DNA from: Pseudonocardia thermophila
GTDB lineage: Bacteria > Actinomycetota > Actinomycetes > Mycobacteriales > Pseudonocardiaceae
Reading direction: 5' to 3'
NCBI RefSeq assembly: GCF_900142365.1
Contig: NZ_FRAP01000009.1
Span: 62,001 to 126,000, forward strand
DNA: 64,000 bases
The notes under the pieces: model-generated
Database searches by the model: none
What the model saw: only the letters and a program-made list of their open reading frames with translations
What the model was told of the DNA's origin: nothing
Part shown: positions 25,310 to 36,144 of the stretch, piece by piece
Layout of the letters: each line of letters opens with the position of its first letter
Position numbering within the stretch: position 1 is the first letter of the stretch
Position numbers and translations under genes: made by a program

Positions 25310-26064
25310 TAGACCCCCTTCCAGACGGGCGCGCGCTTCTCCCGGAACGCGGCAGGCCCCTCCTGCGCGTCGGTGGAGCGGTACACCGGTTCCCAGATCT
25401 CCTCCGCCCGGTCGTAGACGTCGGGCCGCGAGAGGTAGACGGTGGCCTTGGCGGCCCGCACCGACAGCGGCGCGTTCTTCGCGATCCGCTGCGCCAGGCG
25501 CTGCGCGTGGTCGCGCAGCTCCGCGGCCGGTACGACGTGGTTGACCAGGCCGAGCGCCTCGGCGCGGCGAGCGTCGATCGGGTCGCCGGTCAGCAGGATC
25601 TCCATGGCCAGCCGCGGCGGCACCAGCCACGACAGCGGTGCCGCCCACGGCGAGCCGCGGCCCACCTTCACCTCGCTCACCGCGAACGTCGCGTGCTCGG
25701 CGGCCACCACGAGATCGCACTGCTGGGCCAGCAGGAACCCGCCGGCGAAGGCCACGCCGTTGACCGCCGCGATCGTCGGCTTGACGACCTCGACGTTGCG
25801 GCCGAACTGCGGCACGAAGTCCGGCGGCGGCACCTCGAGCGCCGTCTCCGCCATCTCCTTGAGGTCACCGCCCGCGCAGAACGCCTTGTCCCCGGCTCCG
25901 GTCAGCACCAGCACGCTCGCGGAGTCGTCGGCGTTGAAGCGGTGCACGCCCTCCCAGAGGCCCTCGCGGACCGGCTCGGACAGCGCGTTGCGGGCCTCGG
26001 GCCGGTTGATCGTCAGCCACGCGACGCCGTCGACGACCTCGTACGTCACCACCTGCTCGCTCAT
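25309..26064 (-). CDS. Enoyl-CoA hydratase/isomerase
   Basis: Encodes 251 residues of the crotonase fold: INRPEARNALS, oxyanion-hole FCAGGDLKEM and NGVAFAGGFLLAQQCDLVVA. The usual catalytic glutamate region reads FAVSEVKVGRGSPWAAPLSWL. It should hydrate an alpha,beta-unsaturated acyl-CoA, in Atu/Liu logic the carboxylated product. ATG 26064 overlaps the CoA-ligase stop as ATGA, and its own stop overlaps the next start. Confidence 0.88.
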   Translation of the reverse strand: MSEQVVTYEVVDGVAWLTINRPEARNALSEPVREGLWEGVHRFNADDSASVLVLTGAGDKAFCAGGDLKEMAETALEVPPPDFVPQFGRNVEVVKPTIAAVNGVAFAGGFLLAQQCDLVVAAEHATFAVSEVKVGRGSPWAAPLSWLVPPRLAMEILLTGDPIDARRAEALGLVNHVVPAAELRDHAQRLAQRIAKNAPLSVRAAKATVYLSRPDVYDRAEEIWEPVYRSTDAQEGPAAFREKRAPVWKGV

Positions 26065-27572
26065 CGGAACCGTTTCTTCAGCTCGGGGCGGTTCAACTTG
26101 CCGGAACCGGTGCGCGGCAGCTCGTCGACGATCTCGATGCGCTTGGGCCGGTGCATGCCGCGCAGGTTGGGGTTGGTCGCGCAGTAGGCCTCGATGTCGG
26201 CGGCCGTCACCCCCTCGCGGTTGGGGACGACGATCGCGGTCACCTGCTCCACCCACCGCTCGTGCGGGGTGCCGATGACGGCGACCTCGGCGATGAGCGA
26301 GCAGTCGGCCAGGTGCTCCTCCACCATCTGCGGGAAGATGTTCTCCCCGCCGGAGACGATCATGTCGTCGATCCGGTCGACGTAGTACAGGTAGCCGTCG
26401 GCGTCGATCGACATGAGGTCGCCGGTGCGCAGCCAGGTGCCGGTCTCGTCGGTCGCCCACTTCTCGGGCAGGTCGAGGTTCCAGTAGCCGAGCGTGACGG
26501 CGTCGCCGCGCACCCACAGTTCACCCACGCCCTCGTCGCCGGGTCGGATGTCGGGGCCACCGCCCGGCGGTACGAGCCGGGTCTGCACGATCTGCTCCAG
26601 CGGGCGGCCCATCGAGTTCGGCCGCCGCTGCTCCCCCGGCGCGTAGGTGACGACGAGCCCGCTCTGCTCGGTCTGGCCGTAGATCTCGGTGCCCTGGATG
26701 CCGGTGCCGGCGGCGAGCCGCTCGATCGCGGCCGTCGGCGTGCGGGACCCGCCGAACATGCAGATGCGGAACGAGTCGAGCACCACCGGGTTCTGGACGG
26801 TCCGGTTGCCGACGTCGATCATCATCGTCGAGATCAGCCCGCCGAAGGTGGGCCGCAGCGTCTGCGCCAGCTCCAGCCAGCGCGTCACGTCCCACTTCGG
26901 CATGAACGTGATCTGGCCGCCGCGCAGCAGCAGCGTCAAGCTGGACAGCTGCAGCCCGCCGACGTGGAACAGCGGCATGCAGTTGAGCACGTGGTCATCG
27001 GCGGTCAGCTGGTAGTGGTCGATGACGGCGTCGCAGTGCGCGAGGGTGTTGCGGTGGGTCTGCCGCACGCCCTTCGGCACGCCCGTCGACCCGGACGTGT
27101 ACATGATCAGCGCCTCATCGCCGTCGAGCCGCGGCACGACACCGTCGAACGGCTGCTGCGCCGCCACGGCCGCGGCGAAGCTGCCGCCGGCGCCGGTGGT
27201 CAGCAGCACCGGGCAGGCGTCGCCGAGCAGCGCCTTGACGCGGTCGGCGTCGGAGGGCTGCACCAGCAGGTGCGTCACGCCGGAGTCGAGGATCGCGTGC
27301 TTGAGCGCCGCATCGGGGAACAGGTAGTTCAGCGGCACCGCGATGCCGCCCGCCTGCCAGACCCCGAGGAACGCGATCAGGTACTCCAGGCAGTTCGGCA
27401 GGTAGGCGCCCACCCGCTGGCCGGGCTGCACGCCCTCGGCGCGCAGGTGGGCGGCGAACCGGGCCGCCTGGTCGGCGTACTGTGCGTAGGTGATCTCGAT
27501 GTCGTCGAGCCGCAGGGCCACGCGGTCGGCGTGGTCGGCGGCGGCTCGACGCAACAGGGTGGCGATGTTCAC
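26061..27572 (-). CDS. AMP-dependent acyl-CoA synthetase
   Basis: Encodes 503 residues. P-loop-like YTSGSTGVPKG, the A5-type YGQTEQSG, ATP-binding TGD in WLRTGDLM, hinge YYVDRIDDMIVSGGENIFP and C-terminal lysine in TGSGKLNRPELKK are all present, so the enzyme looks active. It should activate the pathway's carboxylic acid to its CoA ester. GTG 27572 is preceded by GGAGGCCCG. It follows the biotin carboxylase gene by 21 bases and is coupled to the enoyl-CoA hydratase gene. Confidence 0.9.
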   Translation of the reverse strand: MNIATLLRRAAADHADRVALRLDDIEITYAQYADQAARFAAHLRAEGVQPGQRVGAYLPNCLEYLIAFLGVWQAGGIAVPLNYLFPDAALKHAILDSGVTHLLVQPSDADRVKALLGDACPVLLTTGAGGSFAAAVAAQQPFDGVVPRLDGDEALIMYTSGSTGVPKGVRQTHRNTLAHCDAVIDHYQLTADDHVLNCMPLFHVGGLQLSSLTLLLRGGQITFMPKWDVTRWLELAQTLRPTFGGLISTMMIDVGNRTVQNPVVLDSFRICMFGGSRTPTAAIERLAAGTGIQGTEIYGQTEQSGLVVTYAPGEQRRPNSMGRPLEQIVQTRLVPPGGGPDIRPGDEGVGELWVRGDAVTLGYWNLDLPEKWATDETGTWLRTGDLMSIDADGYLYYVDRIDDMIVSGGENIFPQMVEEHLADCSLIAEVAVIGTPHERWVEQVTAIVVPNREGVTAADIEAYCATNPNLRGMHRPKRIEIVDELPRTGSGKLNRPELKKRFR

Positions 27573-27593
27573 CGGGCCTCCTTGCCTTCGGTG

Positions 27594-29534
27594 TCAGGTT
27601 TCCTCCACCACGGCCAGCACCTGGCCCGTGTCGACCTGGGTGCCGGCGTCCACGTGCAGTTCCGCGAGCACCCCGGCCACGGGAGCGGCGACGGTGTGCT
27701 CCATCTTCATCGCCTCCAGCACGACCAGCGGCTGTCCGAGCTCGACGGTCGTCCCCGGCTCGGCCAGCACGCGCACGACCGTGCCGGGCATCGGGGCGAC
27801 CAGCGAGCCGGCCGCGAGCGTGGTCGTCGGGTCCGGGAACCGCGGCACCTCGACCAGCGCGACCGAGCCGTCCGGCCCGTCGACGTAGGCGGTGCCGTCG
27901 GCCCGCCGGACCGTGTACCGCCTGCGGATCCCACCGATCTCCAGCACCACCTCGTCGGGCGTGGCCGAGACCAGCCGGGCGTCGACCGGTGCACCGTTCA
28001 CGGTCGCGGAGAACGGCCGCACCCGGTAGCGGACGTCGAGCTGCTCGTCACCACGGGCGAACGCGATCCTCTGGGGCACCCCGCCGACGTTGCGGTAGCC
28101 GGACGGGATCGAGGTGAGGACGCGCGCCTCGGCCCGGTTGCGGGCCTGCGCGGCGAGCGCGGCCGCCACCGCGAACGGCACCGGGTCCGGCGCAGCGCAG
28201 AGCGCGGCGGGATCGTGCCGGGTCAGGTACCCGGTGTCGGTCCTCCCGGCACGGAACTCCGGTTCGCGCAGGATGCCGACGAGCAGGTCGCGGTTGGTGG
28301 TGACCCCGTGGATGCGCGCGGTGGCGAGCGCCCGGGTGAGCGCGCGGACGGCGTCGGCGCGGGTGGCGCCGTGCGCGATCACCTTGGCCAGCATGGGGTC
28401 GTAGTGCGGGCTCACGGCCGAGCCGGAGGTGACGCCGGCGTCGACGCGCACGTCGCCGTCGATCGCGAACGTGTGCAGGGTGCCGGTGGCGGGCAGGAAC
28501 CCGGCCGCCACATCCTCGGCGTAGAGCCGGACCTCGATCGCGTGCCCGTCGATGCGCGCCTCGGTCACCGACGGCGGCAGCGGTTCGCCCTCGGCGATCC
28601 GCAGCTGCAGCTCCACCAGGTCCAGCCCGGTGATCAGTTCGGTGACCGGGTGCTCCACCTGCAGCCGGGTGTTGACCTCGAGGAACCCGAACGTGCCGTC
28701 CGAGGCGAGCACGAACTCGACGGTGCCGGCGCCGGTGTAGCCGATCGCGGTCGCCGCGGCCACCGCCGCGCTGCCCAGTTCCTTGCGCAGCGCCTCGTCG
28801 ACGGCCGGGGACGGCGCCTCCTCGACGATCTTCTGGTAACGACGCTGGATCGAGCACTCCCGCTCGAACAGGTGCACGACGTTGCCGTGGGTGTCGCCGA
28901 GGATCTGCACCTCGACGTGGCGGGGATCGACGACGAACCGCTCCAGGAACACGGTGCCGTCACCGAACGCGGCGGCGGCCTCGCGCCGGGCGGCCTCGAC
29001 GGCGGTCTGCAGCTCGTCGGGCCCGTGCACGACGCGCATGCCGCGCCCACCGCCACCGAACGCCGCCTTCACCAGCAGCGGGTAGCCGATCTCCTCCGCG
29101 GTGGCGACCAGGTCGGTGTCGTCGGTGATCGTGGCGCCGGGCAGGACCGGCACCCCGGCGGCCGCCATGCGCGCCTTGGCCTCGGTCTTCGCGCCCATCG
29201 ACGCGATGACCTCGGGCGTCGGGCCGACGAACGTGATCCCCGCCGCCGCGCAGTCGCGGGCGAACCCGGCGTTCTCGGAGAGGAACCCGTAGCCGGGGTG
29301 GACGGCGTCGGCGCCGGTCAGCCGGGCCGCTTCGATGATCTTGTCGCCGCGCAGGTAGGTCTCCGCGGGCGTGGCGCCGGGCAGCCGGACGGCCTCGTCG
29401 GCGAGCGCGACGAACGGCGCGTCGGCGTCGGGATCGGAGAACACCGCGACCGTCGCGATGCCCAGCCGGTGCGCGGTGCGCATGACGCGGGCGGCGATCT
29501 CCCCGCGGTTGGCCACGAGCAGCTTGTCGATCAT
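27594..29534 (-). CDS. Acyl-CoA carboxylase alpha subunit (biotin carboxylase + BCCP)
   Basis: Encodes 646 residues. The biotin carboxylase half carries ANRGEIAARV, GYGFLSENAGFA, the ATP glycine-rich loop KAAFGGGGRGMR and RLQVEHPVTE. The C-terminal biotinyl domain has EAMKMEH with biotinylated Lys610. With the adjacent beta subunit it should carboxylate an acyl-CoA. Fusion of BC and BCCP is usual for methylcrotonyl-, geranyl- and propionyl-CoA carboxylases. ATG 29534 starts 4 bases after the beta-subunit stop. Confidence 0.92.
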   Translation of the reverse strand: MIDKLLVANRGEIAARVMRTAHRLGIATVAVFSDPDADAPFVALADEAVRLPGATPAETYLRGDKIIEAARLTGADAVHPGYGFLSENAGFARDCAAAGITFVGPTPEVIASMGAKTEAKARMAAAGVPVLPGATITDDTDLVATAEEIGYPLLVKAAFGGGGRGMRVVHGPDELQTAVEAARREAAAAFGDGTVFLERFVVDPRHVEVQILGDTHGNVVHLFERECSIQRRYQKIVEEAPSPAVDEALRKELGSAAVAAATAIGYTGAGTVEFVLASDGTFGFLEVNTRLQVEHPVTELITGLDLVELQLRIAEGEPLPPSVTEARIDGHAIEVRLYAEDVAAGFLPATGTLHTFAIDGDVRVDAGVTSGSAVSPHYDPMLAKVIAHGATRADAVRALTRALATARIHGVTTNRDLLVGILREPEFRAGRTDTGYLTRHDPAALCAAPDPVPFAVAAALAAQARNRAEARVLTSIPSGYRNVGGVPQRIAFARGDEQLDVRYRVRPFSATVNGAPVDARLVSATPDEVVLEIGGIRRRYTVRRADGTAYVDGPDGSVALVEVPRFPDPTTTLAAGSLVAPMPGTVVRVLAEPGTTVELGQPLVVLEAMKMEHTVAAPVAGVLAELHVDAGTQVDTGQVLAVVEET

Positions 29535-29538
29535 TCGC

Positions 29539-31134
<1,596 letters not shown>

Positions 31135-31638
31135 TCAGGCTCCGTAGTGGTTCGCGAAGGTGTCGCGCACGACGTTCTTCTGGATCTTTCCGGTGGAGGT
31201 GCGGGGCAGCTCGTCGACGACGATCACCGACTTGGGCACCTTGTACCCGTCCAGCCGCTTCTTCAGCGCGGCGAGCAGCTCCGACTCGTCGATCGTGGCA
31301 CCGGGCCCGGGCACCACGACAGCGGTGATCGCCTCGCTCCACCGTTCGTGCGGCAGCCCGACCACAACTGCCTCGGCGACCGGGTCGCCGAGCTCCGCCG
31401 ACGCCGCGTACACGGCTTTCTCGACCTCGATCGAGGCGACGTTCTCGCCACCGGTCGCGTCGCCGCGGGTGTAGCCGCGGGCGACCAGGCCGTGGCAGAT
31501 CCGGTTCACCCACGCGTTGAACTCGGCGTAGGTCCACTCGCGGTCGCCGTCGACGATCGCGATCTGCGCCGGGCGGGCGGCGGCCGAGCGGGTGAGCGAG
31601 TCACCGACGTTGACGCGGTGGATCAGGTTCGTGGTCAA
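31135..31638 (-). pseudogene. Internally deleted acyl-CoA synthetase remnant
   Basis: 167 codons, open in frame. Residues 1-60 match the N-terminus of an AMP-dependent ligase (HRVNVGDSLTRSAAARPAQI, TYAEFNAWVNRICHGLVARGY). From residue 61 (ATGGENVASIEVEK) it jumps to the C-terminal subdomain and ends with the intact lysine motif TSTGKIQKN. About 350 residues holding the P-loop and most of the active site are missing, so it cannot activate acids. The join is in frame and operon spacing is kept (stop adjacent to the beta-subunit start), which fits a clean deletion; a residual role cannot be excluded. The second ligase at 33547-35202 may substitute. Confidence 0.8.
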
Positions 31639-31671
31639 TGCTGAGCTCCGCTGCTCGGGGGAGACGGGGAT

Positions 31672-32823
31672 TCAGTAGCTGCGCGGCAGGCCCAGACCGT
31701 GCTGGGCGACGTGGTTGAGGATCATCTCCCGGTTGACCGGCGCGATCCGCAGCAAGCGGGCGAGACCCCAGTACGGCAGCAGCCCGTACTCGCTGGCCAG
31801 GCCGTTGCCGCCGTGGGTCTGCACGGCCGCGTCGACGGCTGCGAGCGCGGCCTCGGCGGCGGCGTACTTGGCCATGTTCGACGCCTCGCCCGCCGGCTCG
31901 CCACGGTCGTGCAGCCACGCGGCCTTGCGGATCATGAGCGCGGCCAGCTCCGTCTCGATGCGGGCCTTGGCCAGTGGGTGCGCCACGCCCTGGTGGGTGC
32001 CGATCGGGCGGCCCCACACCTGGCGTTCCTGCGCGTACCGGGCGGCCTGCGCGAGCACGTGCCGGGCGACGCCGACGCAGAGCGCGGCACCGGTGATGCG
32101 CTCTGGGTTGAGGCCGCGGAACACCTGGCGGAACCCGGCGCCCTCCTCCCCCACCAGCGCGGTCGCGGGCAGCCGCACGTCGTCGAAGTGCAGCACGAAC
32201 TGCTTCTCCGGCAGCATCACGTCGACCGGCAGCGGGGTCGCGACCAGGCCCGGGGCGTCGGTCGGCACGACGAACAGCGACAGCGCCGCGGTGCCGTCGT
32301 CGGTGGAGCCGGTGCGCGCGACGAGCAGCAGCGCCTCCGCCTCGTCGACGCCGGAGATGTAGTGCTTGGTGCCGGTGACGACCCACTCGTCGCCGACCCG
32401 GCGGGCGGTGGTCGTGAGCTTGTGGGTGTTGGAGCCCGCGTCCGGCTCGGTGATCGCGAAGACCACCTTGGTGGAGCCGGCGGCCAGGCCGGGCAGCCAG
32501 CGCTTCTTCAGCTCTTCGCTGCCGAAGTCGGCGATCACCTCCGCGGAGATGGCCGCGGACACCAGCAGGAGCAGCAGGGGCGTGCCCTGGGCGGCGATCT
32601 CCTCGCACACCATGGACAGCTCGACGAGCCCGCCACCGCCCCCGCCGTACTCCTCGGGGACCGAGACGCCGATGAACCCGGCGTCACCCAACGCCTTCCA
32701 CAGCTCGGTGCACGGGGTTCTGGAGCGCGCGTGCTCCACGTAGTAGTCGGGACCGAAGCGCTTCGCGATCGCGGCGACCGCGGCCCGCAGATCGCGGTGC
32801 TCGTCGCTCTCGTGGAAGTCCAC
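31672..32823 (-). CDS. Acyl-CoA dehydrogenase
   Basis: Encodes 383 residues of the FAD-dependent family: IGVSVPEEYGGGGGGLVE, FAITEPDAGSN, the WVVTGTKHYISG flavin-binding loop, RQVWGRPIGTHQGV and the C-terminal QTHGGNGLASEYG. It should desaturate an acyl-CoA, giving the substrate for the carboxylase in Atu/Liu-type routes. GTG 32823 follows GAGAGG. First gene of the eight-gene operon; its promoter region holds an 18-bp palindrome at 32841-32858. Confidence 0.92.
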   Translation of the reverse strand: MDFHESDEHRDLRAAVAAIAKRFGPDYYVEHARSRTPCTELWKALGDAGFIGVSVPEEYGGGGGGLVELSMVCEEIAAQGTPLLLLLVSAAISAEVIADFGSEELKKRWLPGLAAGSTKVVFAITEPDAGSNTHKLTTTARRVGDEWVVTGTKHYISGVDEAEALLLVARTGSTDDGTAALSLFVVPTDAPGLVATPLPVDVMLPEKQFVLHFDDVRLPATALVGEEGAGFRQVFRGLNPERITGAALCVGVARHVLAQAARYAQERQVWGRPIGTHQGVAHPLAKARIETELAALMIRKAAWLHDRGEPAGEASNMAKYAAAEAALAAVDAAVQTHGGNGLASEYGLLPYWGLARLLRIAPVNREMILNHVAQHGLGLPRSY

Positions 32824-32840
32824 CCGCCGTACCTCTCACA

Positions 32841-32858
32841 AGTGATTTTTCATTCACT
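32841..32858. promoter_or_regulatory. 18-bp TetR-type operator, copy 1
   Basis: AGTGATTTTTCATTCACT is a dyad (AGTGA ... TCACT) in the 72-base region between the divergent acyl-CoA dehydrogenase and tetR starts. A closely similar 18-mer lies at 33487-33504, before the downstream CoA-ligase gene. The shared consensus is about AGTGAATTTcaATTcACT. Confidence 0.7.
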
Positions 32859-32895
32859 AGAGGCGAGCATAACCGGCGCCTGCGATGATGACCAG

Positions 32896-33522
32896 GTGGC
32901 ACGACCCTCTTCGACCAGACGACGTGATCCCGAGCGCAGAGCCCGCATCCTCGAGGCGGCGGCCCGGCTGACCGCGGCCCGCGGGTTCCACAACGTCGGC
33001 ATGGCCGAGATCGGGGCCGAGGCCGGCATCGTCGGCTCGGGCATCTACCGGCACTTCGCCTCGAAGGACGAGATCCTCGTCGTCCTCCTCGAGGAGGGGA
33101 TGGCCCGTCTGCAGCGCGGGACCGACGAGGTCATCGCGGCCGGAACCGACGATCACACGACGATGTCCGCCCTGGTCAGAGACCACATCACGGTGGCGAT
33201 CGAACATCGGTCGATCCTCGCGGTCTACCACCGCGAGCAGCAGAACCTCCCCGAGGAGGCGCGGCGGCGGCTGCGCCGGGCGCAGCGGCACTACGTCGAG
33301 GACTGGGTGCACACCCTCGCCCCGCTGCGCCGCGACCTGACCGACCCGGAACTGCGGGTCGCCGTGCACGCGGCCATCGGCGCGATCCAGTCGACCCTGT
33401 TCTTCCGCAGCGGTCTCCCCCCGGAGCGGCTCGCCTCGCTCCTGGACACCATGGCGCACGGCTGCCTCGGCATCGAACCCTCGCCAAGTGAATTTCAATT
33501 GACTCAGGTCTTGTCCGCGTGA
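32896..33522 (+). CDS. TetR-family regulator of the acyl-CoA gene cluster
   Basis: Encodes 208 residues. The HTH is RILEAAARLTAARGFHNVGMAEIGAEAGIVGSGIYRHFASKDEIL, and the C-terminal domain has REQQNLPEEARRRLRRAQ, resembling KstR2/FadR-like acyl-CoA-sensing TetR proteins. GTG 32896 is the start. It is divergent from the acyl-CoA dehydrogenase operon and 24 bases upstream of a CoA ligase. Matching 18-bp palindromes lie on both sides of it, so it probably represses both units until an acyl-CoA is bound (inference). Confidence 0.9.
   Translation: MARPSSTRRRDPERRARILEAAARLTAARGFHNVGMAEIGAEAGIVGSGIYRHFASKDEILVVLLEEGMARLQRGTDEVIAAGTDDHTTMSALVRDHITVAIEHRSILAVYHREQQNLPEEARRRLRRAQRHYVEDWVHTLAPLRRDLTDPELRVAVHAAIGAIQSTLFFRSGLPPERLASLLDTMAHGCLGIEPSPSEFQLTQVLSA
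33487..33504. promoter_or_regulatory. 18-bp TetR-type operator, copy 2
   Basis: AGTGAATTTCAATTGACT is a near-perfect dyad at the very end of the tetR coding region, 43 bases before the CoA-ligase start at 33547. It is markedly AT-rich against the surrounding sequence and matches copy 1 at 32841-32858 in most positions. Confidence 0.7.
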
Positions 33523-33546
33523 TCGGTGTCACCCATGCTGTAGGGC

Positions 33547-35202
33547 ATGGACAACGCCGTCGAGTTCGACGTCACCACCTTGCGCGGCCGCCGGGCCGTG
33601 CACCGTTGGGAACGCACGTCCGTCGGGGACGTGTTCGAGCGCCTCACGTGGAGCTACCCGGACCAGACCGCCATCGCCGGCGCACCCGGGGCCTTCGGTG
33701 AACCGCAGTTCGCTCGTGTCACGAACCGGCAGGCCGACGCGCTGTGCAACCAGCTCGCCCACGCACTGGCCGCGCGGGGACTGGAGCCGGGCGACCGCGT
33801 GCTGCTGTTCTGCGAGAACTCGGTCGAGGCGTTCCTGACCAAGATCGGCATCGCGAAGGCCGGGATGGTCGCGGTACCGCTCAACCCGGCACTCGCCCCC
33901 GACGTCGTCACGCACCTGATCGAGCTGACCGAACCGAAGCTCGCGATCGTCGACGCCGAGCTGTGGCCGCGAGCCGAGCAGACGTTCACCGCCGCCGGGC
34001 TGGAGGTGGCCGCGTTCGTGCAGGTCGGCGGCACACTGGGCCCGACGTTCAGCGAGCTGCTCGCTGGACAGCCGGAGACCGAGCCCGACGTCGAGATCCA
34101 CGGCGACGACGTATGGGAACTGCTGTTCACTTCCGGCACCACGTCGATGCCGAAGGGCGCGATGGTCACGCACAGCTCGACGTACCTGGCTGCGCTGAAC
34201 TTCGCGCTCTCGCTCTCGCGCGGGGTGCGCCACGAGTGCGATCTGAAGGTCGCCACGTTCCTGCCGATGATCTACCACGTCGGCGACCAGATCTTCACCT
34301 TCTCCGCCTTCCTGTCCGGCGGCTCGATCGTGCTGGGCCGCAAGCCGGCCCCGGACGCCGTCGCGGAGGCGATCGCGCTCGAGCGCGCCACGGCGCTGTG
34401 GGCCGGCTCGCCGCAGTTCGTCTCGGCCCTCGCGGACACCCTCGACGCGCGGCCGGAGCTGGACGTCTCGTCGCTGACGATGCTCGTCTACGGGTGGGGC
34501 GCGCTCGCGCCCGATCTGCTGACCGGCCTGGAGAAGCGGATCGGTCCGCAGTTCATGACGCTCGGGATCTTCGGCCAGACCGAGGCGATCGCCTGCCACC
34601 GGTTCTGGCCCACGAAGTGGCCGGAGGTGCACCGCACCACCGCGCCCGCGGTCAACTACGTCGGCGTGCCGAGCCCGCTGCTGGCCTCCGACGTGGTCGA
34701 CGAGCTGGGCGAGCCGGTGCGCGGGGTGCCCGGCGAGGCCGTCTACCGCTCTCCGATCATCACCGCCGGCTACTACCGCAACCCGCAGGCCACGGCCGAG
34801 GCGTTCCGCGGCGGCTGGTTCCACTCCGGCGACTCCGCCCAGGTCGACGAGCACGGCCTGCGGATCATGGTCGACCGGTACAAGGACATCGTGAAGACCG
34901 GCGGCGAGAACGTCTCCTCCCAGCGGGTCGAGGCCGTGCTCCTGCGGCACCCGGGCGTCGCCCGCGCCGCGGTCGTGGGGCTGCCGCACGAGCGGTGGGG
35001 CGAGGCCGTCACGGCGGTGGTGGTCCCGGCCGAGGGCGCGTCGGTCACGGAGGAGGAGCTGATCGCGCACTGCCGCGAGCACCTGGCGGGCTTCGAGACC
35101 CCGAAGTCGGTGGTCTTCACCGACCAGCTCCCGGAGACCGTCGGCGGCAAGGTCCTGAAGTACAAGCTGAGGGAGGAGTACGCCGGGCACTACACCTCAT
35201 GA
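33547..35202 (+). CDS. AMP-dependent acyl-CoA synthetase (second)
   Basis: Encodes 551 residues. Motifs: FTSGTTSMPKGAMVTH, GIFGQTEAIAC, SGDSAQVDEHG, DRYKDIVKTGGENVSSQRVE and terminal lysine GGKVLKYKLREEY. All active-site elements appear intact. ATG 33547 follows the tetR gene closely. The C-terminal region (TGGENVxSxxVExxV, VGLPHERWxEAxTAVVVP) is very like the truncated ligase in the divergent operon, so it may supply the missing activity. Confidence 0.92.
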   Translation: MDNAVEFDVTTLRGRRAVHRWERTSVGDVFERLTWSYPDQTAIAGAPGAFGEPQFARVTNRQADALCNQLAHALAARGLEPGDRVLLFCENSVEAFLTKIGIAKAGMVAVPLNPALAPDVVTHLIELTEPKLAIVDAELWPRAEQTFTAAGLEVAAFVQVGGTLGPTFSELLAGQPETEPDVEIHGDDVWELLFTSGTTSMPKGAMVTHSSTYLAALNFALSLSRGVRHECDLKVATFLPMIYHVGDQIFTFSAFLSGGSIVLGRKPAPDAVAEAIALERATALWAGSPQFVSALADTLDARPELDVSSLTMLVYGWGALAPDLLTGLEKRIGPQFMTLGIFGQTEAIACHRFWPTKWPEVHRTTAPAVNYVGVPSPLLASDVVDELGEPVRGVPGEAVYRSPIITAGYYRNPQATAEAFRGGWFHSGDSAQVDEHGLRIMVDRYKDIVKTGGENVSSQRVEAVLLRHPGVARAAVVGLPHERWGEAVTAVVVPAEGASVTEEELIAHCREHLAGFETPKSVVFTDQLPETVGGKVLKYKLREEYAGHYTS

Positions 35203-35382
35203 CCGCGTCCACCTCGCGGACGGTGATCCGGATCCGGGTCGCCATCCGCGTGTCGGAGGGCGGACCGGCGAGCCGGACGGCGCCGGACCGCCGCCGGTCC
35301 ACGATCGGTCCAGGTCGACCGTGCTGCCGTGCGAGCAGCGCGGACGCCGACCTGGACGCGATCTTGCTAGCCTCCCGGACTC
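35203..35382. other. Short noncoding gap
   Basis: About 180 bases between the CoA ligase and the RsmC-like gene; no convincing gene, promoter or repeat is recognised. Confidence 0.4.
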
Positions 35383-35976
35383 GTGACCCACTACTTCGAG
35401 TCGCCCACCGGGCCCGCCGGGCCGCTGGGCTCGGTGCGGCTCACCGTGGGGTCGCGGGAGCTGGAGCTGGCCACCGCGGCCGGGGTGTTCGCCCGCGACG
35501 GGCTGGACAAGGGCACGGCCGTGCTGCTGGAGCACGCTCCCCCGCCGCCGATGACCGGACACCTGCTCGACCTCGGCTGCGGGTACGGGCCGATCGCGCT
35601 GACGCTGGCTGTGCGGTGCCCGCGTGCGACCGTGTGGGCGGTGGACGTCAACGAACGGGCGCGGGAGCTGTGCGCCGCCAACGCCGAGGCGGCCGGGCTG
35701 CGCAACGTGCGGGTGGTCGAGGACGTGCCGGAGGAGGTGCGGTTCGCCGCGATCTGGTCGAACCCGCCGATCCGCATCGGCAAGCAGGCGCTGCACGAGC
35801 TGCTGCTGCGCTGGCTGGCCCGGCTGACCGAGCGCGGTGCGGCGATCATGGTGGTGCAGAAGAACCTCGGCTCGGACTCGCTGCAGCGCTGGCTCACCGA
35901 GAGCGGTTGGCCCACCGAGCGGCTGACGAGCCGGCACGGGTTCCGCGTGCTGCGGACACGGCGCGTCACCGGCTGA
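35383..35976 (+). CDS. RsmC-like class I methyltransferase
   Basis: Encodes 197 residues. The SAM motif is LLDLGCGYGPIALTLA, followed by an acidic VDVNERA loop and the N-guanine methyltransferase signature SNPPIRIGK, as in RsmC/RsmD-type 16S rRNA m2G methyltransferases. An N-terminal lead ELATAAGVFARDGLDKGTAVLLE is typical of the RsmC C-terminal catalytic half, so this is a single-domain homologue, the common form in Gram-positive bacteria. GTG 35383 is used. Likely modifies 16S rRNA (inference). Confidence 0.88.
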   Translation: MTHYFESPTGPAGPLGSVRLTVGSRELELATAAGVFARDGLDKGTAVLLEHAPPPPMTGHLLDLGCGYGPIALTLAVRCPRATVWAVDVNERARELCAANAEAAGLRNVRVVEDVPEEVRFAAIWSNPPIRIGKQALHELLLRWLARLTERGAAIMVVQKNLGSDSLQRWLTESGWPTERLTSRHGFRVLRTRRVTG

Positions 35977-36073
35977 CCCCCGCGACCACCCGCCTGGCTC
36001 AACGCCCACAGGGGCGAGGTCCCGCACCACCCACTTGCCGTAACCCGTTCGTAATAGAGAACGCGCCGGGCAG

Positions 36074-36105
36074 CGAACGGGCGGGCCGGTGTTCTCACCC
36101 GTTCG
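36074..36105. other. Inverted repeat before the VOC gene
   Basis: CGAACGGG (36074-36081) and CCCGTTCG (36098-36105) form an 8-bp dyad with a 16-base spacer, 40 bases before the VOC start. It could end the upstream RsmC-like transcript or bind a regulator. Confidence 0.35.
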
Positions 36106-36144
36106 GGCGCATGCGACAGTGTTGTCCCCGACATTGGAGGTGCC

